Shown: positions 44,586-55,897 of the stretch, piece after piece | How positions within the stretch are numbered: position 1 is the first letter of the stretch | How the letters are laid out: every line of letters begins with the position of its first letter | NCBI GenBank assembly: GCA_036873135.1 | Contig: JAPTYO010000003.1 | Span: 25,940,001-26,004,000 of the forward strand | Direction of reading: 5' to 3' | Source: Clarkia xantiana subsp. parviflora | Taxonomy: Eukaryota > Streptophyta > Magnoliopsida > Myrtales > Onagraceae | DNA length: 64,000 bases | Notes under the pieces: generated by a model | What the model was told of the DNA's origin: nothing | The model's database searches: none | What the model saw: only the letters and a program-made list of their open reading frames with translations | Translations under genes and position numbers: made by a program

Positions 44586-46480
44586 ATCTTAAGACAATTT
44601 TCGTATTTTAAAGGAGATAATTTTCTGACTAAAGAATGGAGGATTTAAAAATCAGATAAATGTTTTTGATCGGTATATGAAAAATTGGTTTTCTTTTTTT
44701 GAAGAACTTGTACTCTGTTATCTTCATTTGAACTGGTTTTCTCACGTAAGTCTGCAGGTTAGTTAACTTGTATGTGATATGTGATATAGCGGTAATGATA
44801 TATGGTCATGAGTATATATATATATAAGATAGATGATATATGCATACATGTTGTCTGCCCCTTGAACTGACAAATGTTTTTATGATTGTACGCATGATCA
44901 GCTATTGGGCCCCGGTGGATACGGGATTGTTGATGAGGGAGTCGAGTCGAATCAAACAAAGTCTATGAAGTCTCCGGCGACAAGGTCTAGTCGATCAACC
45001 TCGAACGGTCCAGCGGTGGCAGCCGGCGATAGAGAATAATCTTCGAACGGTCCAGTTTAGTGGATGACAAATATTTGATTCAGCTACCAGAAGCATGGAT
45101 TGTCTGATGAAGGATTTTCAGTTTGACTCGAGGGATTTTCAAGAACCCGCGGAGTTGGTTCCGTATGATCGCCGATCTAGCCAAGAAATCTGAATCTGAG
45201 AAGAAGCGTCGTGGCTCAGTTTTCTTGTCAACCTCGAACTGAGGCTGTCCATCGGCAATGGTGGTGGGAAATCGAACATTTCGGAAAGCATCCCGATGGT
45301 TGTCGTTGTGAGTCCTGGCCACCAGAGGCGGAGGCTGGTGGAAGTCATGGGCATTTCATCGTTTTCAATTTGTTCATGGTGTTTATTATTACTTGATGGA
45401 TTTGACTTTTGTTTTCTGATCAAAGGTTACGGTTTCGGCTTAAATAGCAGAAGAAGCAAACAATGGCTGCCTAGACTTACCCTTCCAGAGTCGGGTGAAG
45501 AAGAAGAGATGAAGTTTCGGTTCGGATTGTTAAAACCCGGAATCGGTGGCTTGAATAGCGGTTACAGTTACAGACAGGAGGAGGTAGGTGTTGAAAGGTC
45601 TAGGGTTCTAACTTTTTCCTGGCTGCTTATTGGTTTTTTCGGTTACATCATTTAAGACGCTTAAATCAGTTATTTATTTATTTTCATAAGTACTAACTTA
45701 ACTGATTGGTTGAGGAGTGAGCAGCTGAGACTTAGGCGCTTGCTGCAGCTGATGAGATGATGCGGTTTCGATTCCACCGATCCTCATTTTACGAAATAAT
45801 TTCTGGTTATTTTATGGCATTTAATTTGCTTAATTAATTGTATTGCCAAAGAAGTAGGATAACAGGTGGGACTGGGCCTTGGAGTATCAGCTCTTTATGC
45901 TGAAGCATACTGGGCCGAGAAAAACTATTGGGTTTGCTACATTAATAGGCCGACGTGTTTGGGTCTTACTTAAACTCGGGCCGTTTTTCTTTTTTATAAT
46001 TACTTTGGGCCGTCGATCCAAATTATGTTTGGGTTATGATTTTGAATATTCGCTAATAGCCCAAGTTGTTTTGTTCGATAAAAACAAAATGATTTTTGCT
46101 CATTGATATATGAGCAGTTATACACGTTCCGAACATGGAGTTCCGAAACATTCCGGATGTGAGACGGTGGCAGCTTCCGTAATTAGTGCAAACTTTTGGG
46201 CCATATATAGACATACACACATTTCAGAATATATCGGAAGCCCATGATCGGAACTTCTAACATTTTCCTTGATATATATCTAAGTTTAGACTAGTCCTTA
46301 ATTATTGGGTACACGAAACTAATGGACTATGTTTTCTTTTTGCATGTATTACGACGTCCATATGAGCGACACGTCATAGTGGTATTTTGATGTTTGACGA
46401 ATCTTGGAGCTAAACCACCATTGACGGAGGTGCTGAAAAGAAAGATGGTGATGGCGAAAGCTATTTGAGATTATTACACG
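44586..46480. other. Unassigned region with short open frames
   Basis: Overlapping frames on both strands at 45080-45655 (80-119 codons) give no family I recognise. At 45710-45800 'gcggtttcgattccaccgat' resembles a Pol III B box, so a tRNA-derived repeat is possible. A (TA)n run lies near 44815. No splice-consistent gene was found. Confidence 0.3.
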
Positions 46481-46745
46481 ACGGTCTAAGGAACTGTCGG
46501 TCTGAAGACCATGACAGTTAGATGATTATGCTGGTCTGAGGATCATAACGGTTTTGAGGACCAATATTGATCACATGACGGTCTTATGACAATGGGTCTG
46601 AGGACTAATATTGAGGAAATGATAGTCTGAGTACTAATATTTGAGGAATGACGATCTGAGTACCATAACGGTTTAATGACCAATGATGATAAATGAAGAT
46701 CCGATGACCTATGTTTAATAAAATAATGATATGTTGATCAATGTT
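46480..46745. repeat. Degenerate tandem repeat
   Basis: Words such as 'gacggtctgaggac', 'cataacggtt' and 'gaccaatattga' recur six to eight times with a period of roughly 35-50 bp. Confidence 0.5.
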
Positions 46746-47049
46746 GTCGTGATTGAGTGTTTGTGTTAACCTCATACCAAACTCGTTTGTTAACACGTTA
46801 AATTTTCTGAAAGAAATTAAAATAACGTGGTTGAGACCATGTTTGTTTTGGAGTCACAATTAACGTGGGGGGTAGCTATTAAAAAGCATTTTCCTTTATT
46901 AAGGTACCCCCGAAATATTAGAGAACTCTCCATAAATTGTGCGAGGTTGTAAAACCTTCACATTTACAATTGAATATGAGAGTATCTCATAAAAGCGTGT
47001 AAGTATAAATTTTCGTCATCAAACGAGATAATACACGGATTAACGACTG

Positions 47050-48377
47050 CTCTCCAAATGACTTTCATCTATGACTGTATAAAGTCTAATGATGGAATAT
47101 TAAAAATAAATGCGGATCCGCTAACCTATAAAGGTTAAAGATAGCGAGTTGATAAATTATCGAAGGGAATGTGACTATGCCCATGGAGTAAACACTCTTG
47201 AGAAGGAAAACTCAACTATGATGACTGGAGATCCCAAAAACTTGGTTCAATGGGACAACCTAATCACAAGAGTGGGTGTAATCACTGTGGGGATCTTTAC
47301 CTCGGTTCCATTCCTATGATGAGAAACAGTGATGGAGATGAGCTTAAGCTTTTGCATTCCTTGATCCTCAAGTATCGGTTAAACCGAGCATAATAATGCA
47401 AATTACTTAATTGAGATCACATATTAATCAAAGTTTTTAATGATTCGTAAGGAGAACTCAAAGTCGTGATAATGCTCGTGAGACATAGAATCACCTATGC
47501 GAGTGAGAAGTGGGTCCGCTTCGAAAGGAGTTGGGCGCAATTCTTAGAAACGCTTGTAGAACCAGGCTCGTGATCCATGGCCTAACCGGATCACAGAGCG
47601 AGAACATAACCAAGGCTAGGAAGGTACCTGTGTGGGTTATGTCGTCATTTACAACAACGACAATCGGTTCAAGGACATCGCGTCTACCGACCAGTCAGTA
47701 GAGAAGGCATGATCTCACAAGGGGTAGTTCCAAAGGGGTTACCCCTACCTATCATTTGCAGGTATTGACCGTTGAACTCCACTATTCTTGAGTTTAGAAG
47801 TTCGTTTAGGTACTCTTCCAGTTTCCATTCATGTGGGGGATTGTTGGAAAAATGTGTTGATGACATTACTATTTTTTTCTAATCGGGTGAATGAGAAATT
47901 GTTGTTCTTAGTACACCCGGCCAGAATAGTCCCGACCTCGTCAAGATTCGTTGAATACGCCGAATTAATGATATATAACGGTTTCATTAATATGGACGTT
48001 TCAGTTTTATTTATTGTTGTGCCATTAATGCTTAGGTTTAACCTTCCTATAAATGGAAGGATCCCCTCTTCATTTGAGATAAGGAGTTTTCCTTCTCCTA
48101 TCCATTTAAGTTGTATTACTATTCGTTGTCTCTATTCGTATTTGTGTGGTCGACCAATTTCTATTTTGGTGGAGTTCAGGAAAGGTTTTGTTCGAATGGT
48201 GGGGCTTCGTGCTAGCTTGCCACTGGAATGCCGTTTTATCTTGGGAGACAATCGCCCATTAACATCCTCTAGCACAACCGATGAGTCGGTGAGGGGGCGG
48301 AATTGGTTCTTAAGGAGACCGTGATCTGCACGGGACTCGGTTAAAATCGTTCGTTTTACGTGCTATATTTTCCAACA
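47050..48377 (+). mobile_element. Copia 3' spacer and 3' LTR
   Basis: 47120-47160 carries 'gcggatccgctaac', the DNA of the ADPLT RNase H end. A long spacer follows ('atgactggagatcccaaaaa', 'ttcaatgggacaacctaatc') like the inverted one at 16.2 kb. After a purine tract (47833-47841) the LTR 47842-48377 runs from TGTTGGAAAAATG to TATTTTCCAACA, 536 bp. No gag or pol remains. Confidence 0.7.
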
Positions 48378-48399
48378 TAATATATCTTATTATATTTAA

Positions 48400-48565
48400 A
48401 TATATCTAGATTAGGAATATATATATTCTTAGTATATTAGCAGATTATGTTTTCCTTATTATATTGTTATAGATTTAGATAGATATAGTCTTGCATCAAT
48501 ATATTTATATAGGTACATGTACTCAACCTAATTAAATAACATCAATAATACAATTCTCATTTTTC
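48400..48565. repeat. LTR-like fragment, inverted relative to one in TNL-C intron 1
   Basis: 'gattatgttttccttattat', 'attgttatagattta' and 'gtacatgtactcaa' recur as the reverse complement at 49990-50115. 48566-49349 is otherwise AT-rich with no gene, and includes the TNL-C upstream region. Confidence 0.55.
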
Positions 48566-49349
48566 TATAAACTCAAGGTAATTTGGGTAATTTTTTTACA
48601 CTTAAAATGCACATGGTTTCCTTAACGAATAATTTAACTTTTCATCTAAAACAACAATTTGTAAACGTATTTTTATCTAAAATAATCAACATAAAACATA
48701 TTATATATCTTAGAACATGTTAAATTTTTTTTTTTATACTTTTTCCCTTAATTCCCATATTAATATTTTTTTGGAATTAATTAAACCCGATCAGTTAATT
48801 GGTCAATAGTCCACCTCACCAGTAGGTTGTGCTTTAATAAGGTTGTGATGAGACGATAAGCTTCCAGAATACAATAATGTCACTGAAGACAAATTTAGTA
48901 TATATATATTATAATTTGTCCAATCACGTTGGTTACAGATATCAAAAGGTTTTCTGCGAATCCGGACAAAAATGAAATCGATTTCAACAAAACAAAAATA
49001 CTCGCGGGCTAACTTTTCAGACGGACGTTTGGTTCACCCACTTTATTCCCTGGCCGAACACCAACCAGAAGCTCATTTTCCAACATATGTTCACGTCAGC
49101 TTAGCCTTTATTATATTTAGTGTATATGAAAAATTGAAACAAATAATAATATATTAAAGAAACTTCTGCTGAACTTCTGGGAACGATCATCCATCCCACC
49201 GAAGCAACAATTTGTAAACGTCATTTTTTTTGTTACCTTCTGATGAGATCGATCTATACATATTCGCGTGGTTTGGCATATCACATGCTTTAAGCTATAG
49301 AGAAGACTTTAATTCCAGAGAGTGATTTACAGAGTGAGAGTGAAGTGAA

Positions 49350-52300
49350 ATGGATTCAAATGCTCTGGTCAATGATTACGAGGTGTTTTTGAGCTTCAGA
49401 GGGAAGGATACCCGTCAAGGATTCACAGATGTCCTTTACAAGTACATGACTTCGGTCGATATCCATGTTTTCAGGGATGAAGATGAAGTCACGGTTGGAG
49501 ATAGGATTGACTCCATCCTTGAATTCATCGACAGCTCCAAAATCTGCATCGTCGTTTTCTCAAAGCACTTTGCAGAGAGCAAATTTTGCCTCCGTGAAGT
49601 TACTCGTATGGTGGAGAAGAAGAAGATAATTTTTCCAGTTTTCTATAAGGTGTCTCCTGATGATGTTAAGCTTAAAGAGGGATCAGTATATGCTGATGAC
49701 TTTAAGAAGCTCCAACAGTATCATGGAGATCCTCTAGAGATCCAAAAGTGGAAGGATGCTCTTAGGAAAGCTGCTAAAAACAAGGGAAGAGAATTAAGGG
49801 ATGAGAGGTACGTATTTAGATCTAATCTCTTTATGTATGTCCAACTCTTCCAGTTATCTTCAGAAACTTTTCTTTCCTTTATCAGATTACAATGTTATAA
49901 GGGAATACGATATATTAGAGATAAATATATCTTATTATATTCAGATAAATCTTATTTTATGTTAGAAATGCTCTAATACCATATAGAAGAATGTGAATTG
50001 TATTATTAATCTTATTTAGAATTGAGTACATGTACATATATATATAGATACAAGACTATATCTATAACAAATACTAAATCTATAACAATATAATAAGGAA
50101 AACATAATTTGATAATTTACTAGAAAGCTAAAAATTTGATGTTGTTATTTATATATGCAGGTACACCCAATTTTGTAATGAATTCGTAAATGAAGTTCTA
50201 TTAAAATTGGGGCCACGAACAAGTTTGTACATCGATGATCACTTTGTTGGAAACACTAATAAAGCAGCAGTAATAAGATTGTTGGACATGGCCGGGTCAT
50301 CATCAAGTCAAGAAGTCGTTTATCTTGGAATTCATGGCATGGGCGGAGTCGGTAAAACGACTCTTACTAAGCTCATTTACAATGAATTTTCGTCTAACTT
50401 TGAATACTGTGCCTTTCTTTCGGATATTCGAGAAACTTCTATAAATAAAGGAGTTGATGGTCTTCCAACATATTTGTGTGAGCATCTTCAACCTAAACCC
50501 CTCACAAAGTTCAGTCAGTCCAAGCAGATTTCTAATCTATTCAAGAATAAGAAAGTACTTCTTATTCTTGATGATGTTGATAGCGATGAACAAATTAGGA
50601 AGATTGCTCGGGAGCCTTGTTGGTTTGGTTCAGGAAGTAAGATAATCTTGACTTCCAGAGATATGAAAGTCTTTAAAGACTTCGAATCGGCAAGTGGATG
50701 TGACATTCAATACCTGGAGATGAAGGAACTTGAACGTAGCTGGTCACTCGAGCTCTTTAGTAGATGTACTTTCGGAAGTACTTCACCTCCATCTCCATTC
50801 CGAGATCTTTCAGAGAAGGTCGTTGCTTATGCTGGAGGGCTTCCTTTGGCAATTATTGTAATTGCTAAATATCTGCGTAATCAAAAGGAAGTGGTATGGA
50901 AAGAAGTCATTCAAAAACTAAAGAAAAGTCCTTTTACAGAAGTGAAGACTAGGTTATTGATAAGTTACAACAAATTAGAAGATGAACAAAAGGAGATATT
51001 TCTTGATATAGCCTGTTTCTTTATAAACGTATGTTTTACCGATAGTTCATTTGTGGATTCCATGTGGGAAGCTTGTGAACTATACCCATCTGGGTCTCTT
51101 GGAGTTCTTCAATCTAGATCATTGGTAAAAATTGTTAAATCTTGTTTAGGAGATAACTGTTTTATAAAAATGCATGATCAACTTAGAGATTTGGGAAGAG
51201 ATATTGTGAGAGCTAAAAGTGAAGGCAATATTATGAAGCAAAGTAGGTTGTGGAAACACAACGAAGTGGAGGAGCTACTACTAAAATGTAAAGAGGTATG
51301 AATAATGTATATTATTATTATTGCTCTGTAACACAATAGTGTTTTTAACTGGTTATAATAATTATACTAATAGCCATATAATATGAATTTTTTTATCTGA
51401 TTTTTCAGAAGGAGAAGAATATGATTGAAGTACTCAATGTCGATAGGTTCAACCGCGACGGTATGGTTTTCAGGGATGAAGATTTGGTTAGTTTTGATAA
51501 CCTAAGGTGCATTGCTGTGTCGAAGCTTACGGGGGATTTTTCCAATCTTTTTCCAAAGTTGAGATACTTGGAATGTCGGAACATTATTGAGGCTAGAAAC
51601 TTGGCTCCTCCAAATTTAGTTATTCTTAACTTGGCTAGGAGTGACGTGGATGAGAATTGCGATGTATGGAGCCAAATACCGGTATGTTTTAAAAATTTAC
51701 ATAATTGATTTTAAACTTCAAAATTATTTCATTACGTGTCATTATCTAATTTAATTCAACATAATTATATATATATTGAATATGTTGATTGGATGTTTGA
51801 GCCAAGTTCGAACCCCCATTTGCCATTTATTTTTATTAGAATAAACGACATGAAAGATGAAACATACCGCTGGTAATTGCACAATTTTGCGTATAGTTCA
51901 ACAAATTATTAGAATGTTAAATTAACAAAATCGCATCGCATAATCAATATCCCCTATATAATAATTATTCTAAGCAGATTTTGAAGTGTTAGATTTTGAC
52001 GTGTGAGTACATTTTTTTATGCAGAAACGGAAATTTGAGCAAAATCTTGTTCTTTTATATTTCTTCAGGTCTTTTTTGCAAATTTCGGTTTTAGTTGTAT
52101 TTAGTTGTTAATTTCAGATTTTTCATAGGGTTAATGTTTTTGTTTTCAGTATTGAGGTTTTCTATTAAATTTTCGGTATTCTTTAAATTAATGATTTCTG
52201 CGCATCTATCCCCATCACGCTGCACCAATTTGAAAAGGAATGAATGAAAGGAATTACAAAACTACAATAACATGATTATTTCTCTGTTTTTGATTGTTCA

Positions 52301-53777
52301 GAAGTTGAAGAAATTGAAAAGTTTAAATATCTCTCTGTGTCAGAGGCTACTAACAACGCCTGTATTTCCCGAGAACATGCCTCTAGAGAGATTGGATCTT
52401 CATGGATGTGAATACTTGGAGTACATTGATACCTCCATCGGTAAATTACAACACCTCGCCAAATTGGATTTAAGAGAATGTTGGAAGTTGAAGAATCTTC
52501 CCGAGTCATATGGTGAATTGCATGCCTTACAAGAATTGAATCTATCTCGTACGCATATCAGTTTGCCCGATTGCATTGGAAGATTGGAGAAGCTAGAGAT
52601 GCTCAAATTGAGATATAAATACCAGAAGACGAAATTGCCACAGCTACCCTCTAGCTTGAAAGTGCTACACATCGAATGTGGTGGACTAAACAACAACGTC
52701 CTAGATCTTTCCAATCTACAAGATTTAACTTCATTGTGGATAGGTGGTGCAACATATAACATTTTGGGTTCGAACAGATCAACTTTATGTAAGTTGCAGG
52801 ATCTAAACATGGGGCTCTCTAGATCACTCCTTTCTCTCACTTTAAGCTCCTTTGAAGTCATAACCAACATTCTTGATGTTGGAGAAATGCAAAGTTTGAC
52901 TTCTCTAACCATTCAAGAATGTCCATCCTTAGTAAGTTTGGTAAATCTAGATAAGCTAAAACAGCTCAGGAAGCTTATGTTAGATTACTGTCCAAGTCTT
53001 AGACAGATTCCAGGACTCGGCAAACTGCAATCGTTAAGTGAATTAACAATTATACGTTGTAGATCCCTGGAGCTGATAGATGATATTACAGGGTTGGGTG
53101 AGCTTATAAGATTTAATTTGGATTTTTGTCCAAAGTTGACCAAGATCACCGGCCTCGTCAACTTGAAAAGCTTGAGAATATTTAGTGTTGTAGGTTGCCA
53201 ATCTACAGAGATATTGAAAGTTGCATCACAGCTGAAGAAACTACATGGTGTTGAAGTTCTGGGAATACCTAAGTGGTATGTGGATAATGTTGATGGAGTT
53301 CCCGAACCTCGCGAATCCTCCTCGGCTATTCTGGATTTGGATAATCCGAGCCTACACTATACACAAATCTCGAGCCCATCCATTGAACAAAGAGAATTGC
53401 CTACAAACCAAGTATGTATTCCTCTTTTCAGTTTATAAGTTAAATATTGATAGATTTTACTTGCTTGCATTGTAGTAACGGTGGTTATGATTACATTCGC
53501 CAACAGTTGTCTGGAGAAGTTGAAGGTAACAGCTGTGACGAGGATATGCAACGAGATCATCTTGGCGTGGGTTTGGCTACACACCAAGTACTTCTTTACT
53601 TTATCTAGATAAAAATTTCATATGTTTTGTATCGTAACAAATATAACGATCGGCATATACATTGTTGCTTCTTTTTACAACCAGACTGAATTCGAGGATT
53701 TCCTACCCAGTAAAACGAAAAGGAACTGGTGCTGCTGGAAATTGGCGGTACAAGACACTCCAATGCAACCGAAGTAA
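49350..53777 (+). CDS. TNL-C: TIR-NB-LRR resistance protein, six exons
   Basis: Exons read as 49350-49807, 50161-51295, 51409-51681, 52302-53411, 53507-53587 and 53685-53777; all GT-AG and phase-consistent. The product is 1049 residues starting MDSNALVNDYEVF. TIR is at residues 8-150 (FRGKDTRQGFTD; SKFCLREV, where TNL-A and TNL-B have SKWCLRE). NB-ARC is at about 170-531: GMGGVGKTT, VLLILDDVD, GSGSKIILTSRD, GLPLA, LDIACFF and IKMHDQLRDLGRDIV. LRRs run to about 960. Two small C-terminal exons follow: one ends HLGVGLATHQ, and the last ends DTPMQPK. It is a predicted intracellular immune receptor. A gene model stopping at 53438 is possible by intron retention, but the small exons are conserved in four other places in the window. 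This is the most complete TNL here; no break was found. Confidence 0.9.
49959..50104. repeat. Short LTR-like unit in TNL-C intron 1
   Basis: Runs from TGTTAGAAATGCTCTAATACC to AATAAGGAAAACA, about 146 bp with TG...CA ends. It is related, inverted, to 48400-48565. It lengthens intron 1 compared with TNL-A and TNL-B. Confidence 0.5.
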
Positions 53778-53827
53778 CCATCAAATGAGAGGTGACATAT
53801 ATAAAGGGAAAGATTATAAATCTATTT

Positions 53828-53945
53828 GGAAATAAGGGTTAATTAGCCAACTGCACCCACATGCTTTAGTCATATTGCCAAATGCACCCATATGTTTTTT
53901 ATGTTGCTATATGCACCGATATGTTTTGCTTTGTTGCTCAATACA
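53828..53945. mobile_element. Possible arm of another GGGTTAA foldback
   Basis: Starts 'gggttaattagccaactgca' and repeats 'atgcacc(c/g)atatgttttt' words. The partner arm is not visible, because the Copia gag fragment begins next. Confidence 0.3.
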
Positions 53946-53953
53946 CCTTTAGT

Positions 53954-54757
53954 CTAAGTTCTATTCAAGAGCACTCCATAATCATGATTGTCTTTCTTCT
54001 CTTCGGAGACATTCACTTGCTCATTCTTGAACCTACAATCTCTTTGCACATGCCCAAACTTCTTGCAATTATGACATTGTGGCTTACCCTTAAACCAACA
54101 ATCTTTCTCAAAATGACCACTCCGCTTGCAAATACGACACGTCTTCCCTGAGCTTTCCCCATTGTAACTTCTATCAAAGTTACCTCTTCCTTGACCTCTT
54201 TGGCCTCTTCTTTGGAATTTTCCACCTCGTGAAGACTCGCCTTCTCGATGCTCCGGAGATAAATGCTCTCTCGGTTTTGTGACCAAATTGAGCTTAGATT
54301 GTAAAGCACTCTCAATTGATTTGTCGGAGTGTCTTAACAACCTTTGTTCATATGCCAACAATGATGCCATCAAGTCACGAACGGTCAGTGTTGACAAATC
54401 TCTAGCTTCCTCAATAACCGACACAATTGTATATACTTCTCGGTCAAGCTAATCAAAATCTTCTCAACAAGCCTTTTATCCTTAACTTCTTCTCCATACA
54501 AACCCATTTGACTACTAATATCGGTTACCCGATTGAAATAGTCATTCAACCTTTCACATTCTATCATCTTCAAATTTTCTGATTCGGCTCGCAAAGTTTG
54601 CAATTTAATGACTCTAACCTTTGCATTTCCTTGGTACTCATCTAGCAAAGTAATCCAAGCATCATGTGCCGTATCACATCTCATAATTCGCGGAAACATC
54701 ATTTCGGTCATAGCTTGTTGTATAAGTGCAAGAGTTTTAGCATCTCTTCTCCTAGAG
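53954..54757 (-). pseudogene. Copia gag fragment with two zinc knuckles
   Basis: The minus strand reads AMTEMMFPRIMRCDTAHDAW, LLDEYQGNAKVRVIKLQTLR, then after one frameshift LSTLTVRDLMASLLAYEQRL. It ends with knuckles CRICKRSGHFEKDC and CHNCKKFGHVQRDC. Pol is absent. The right edge joins NPF exon 2 directly at about 54757. Confidence 0.75.
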
Positions 54758-55848
54758 AACGTTAATGTCTAGGATGGCATTGCTGCCCTGCTTCCTCTGG
54801 TGGGTGGCTTTGTGGCCGATTCTTACCTAGGTCGGTACCGAACCATCATATTCGCCTCTATTTTATACATCTTGGTTGGTCTCTCTTTTGCATATTTGAT
54901 ATTCCCCGGTTTTTTGAGTTTATCTGCATTTTGTATGATTGCTCAGCTTGTCTCAAAACGCTCAAAGTTCATGTTTTCGGGAATTGACCTTTATCATTAT
55001 ATAGCGAGCGAGCGATTAATTTTCGCCTTTCGGGAATGTTTGAGTTGGTTGAAACATAAATTTATTGCCCTACTTGTCTCAAAACGCTCAAAAGTTCGTG
55101 TTTTTTTTTTTTTTTTAATGAACCTTTATCATTGTATAGCGAGCAATTAATTTTTCACCTTTCAGGAATGTTTGATTTGTCTAAAACATCAATCAGGGTG
55201 TCTCAAAACGCTCAAAGTTCGTGTTTTTTTTTTTTTTAGTTAACCTTTATCATTATATAGCGAGCAATTAAATGTTTCATTTGTCTGAAACATCAATCAG
55301 GGTGTCTCAAAAAACTCAAAGTTCGTGTTTTTTTTAAAAACTCAAAGCTCGTGTTTTTTTGTAGCTAACCTATTATATAGCGAGCACTTAATTTTCGCCT
55401 TTCAGAAATGTTTGATTTGTCTAAAATATCAATCAGGGTGTCTCAAAATGCTCAAAGTTCATGTTTTTTTTTCTAATTAATCTCTATCATTAATATTATA
55501 TAGCTAGCGATAAATTTTCGCCTTTCAGGAATGTTTGATTTATTGAAACATCATTCAGGGTCTAGGGTTGCTGACCCTACCGGCAATACTCACTTCAAAC
55601 AGCGCTTCGAGATGCACAAGCACAAAAACAGACATCACATTGTGCTCCTCAAAATCCGAGGTGGTCTTCTTCTCCTTGTACTTGGTAGCCATTGCCCAAG
55701 GAGGCCACAAGCCGTGTGCTCAGGCCTTTGGTGCTGACCAGTTTGATCGAGACGACGCAATAGAGAACAAAGCAAAATGTTCCTTCTTCAATTGGTGGTA
55801 CTTTAATTTATGTGCAGGTGCCTCAGGATCAATGTTGATAGTGGTTGT
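54758..55848 (+). pseudogene. NPF transporter exons 2-3 relic
   Basis: The exon 2 remainder reads ENVNV, a stop where TGG became TAG, then [20 protein letters not shown] and RYRTIIFASILYIL. After a repeat-filled intron, exon 3 at 55559-55848 is open: GLGLLTLPAILTSN, VVFFSLYLVAIAQGGHKPCA, QAFGADQFDRDDAIENKAKC, SFFNWWYFNLCAGA. This is the NPF signature around membrane segments 3-4. It is cut on the left by a Copia fragment and on the right by LTR-like sequence. Confidence 0.8.
54950..55550 (+). repeat. NPF-intron minisatellite, long array
   Basis: Five to six units of about 90-115 bp each carry 'tctcaaaacgctcaaagttc', a poly(T), 'tatcattatatagcgagc', 'cctttcaggaatgtttga' and 'catcaatcagggtgtct'. 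The unit end resembles the real splice acceptor of exon 3 ('catcattcagggtctag'). A shorter array is at 18075. Confidence 0.75.
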
Positions 55849-55897
55849 TGGAACTCACACTCTTAAATATATGAAAATGCTTTATATTATCTATCTA

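Noticed and set aside
45080..45655. Possible unknown gene with frames on both strands
   Set aside because: No recognisable domain, no consistent exon structure and frames on both strands; kept only as an unassigned region.
52272..53438. TNL-C LRR exon as a single frame ending at 53438
   Set aside because: The frame enters through intron sequence before the acceptor at 52300-52301. The donor at 53412 is conserved among copies and leads to two in-phase small exons.
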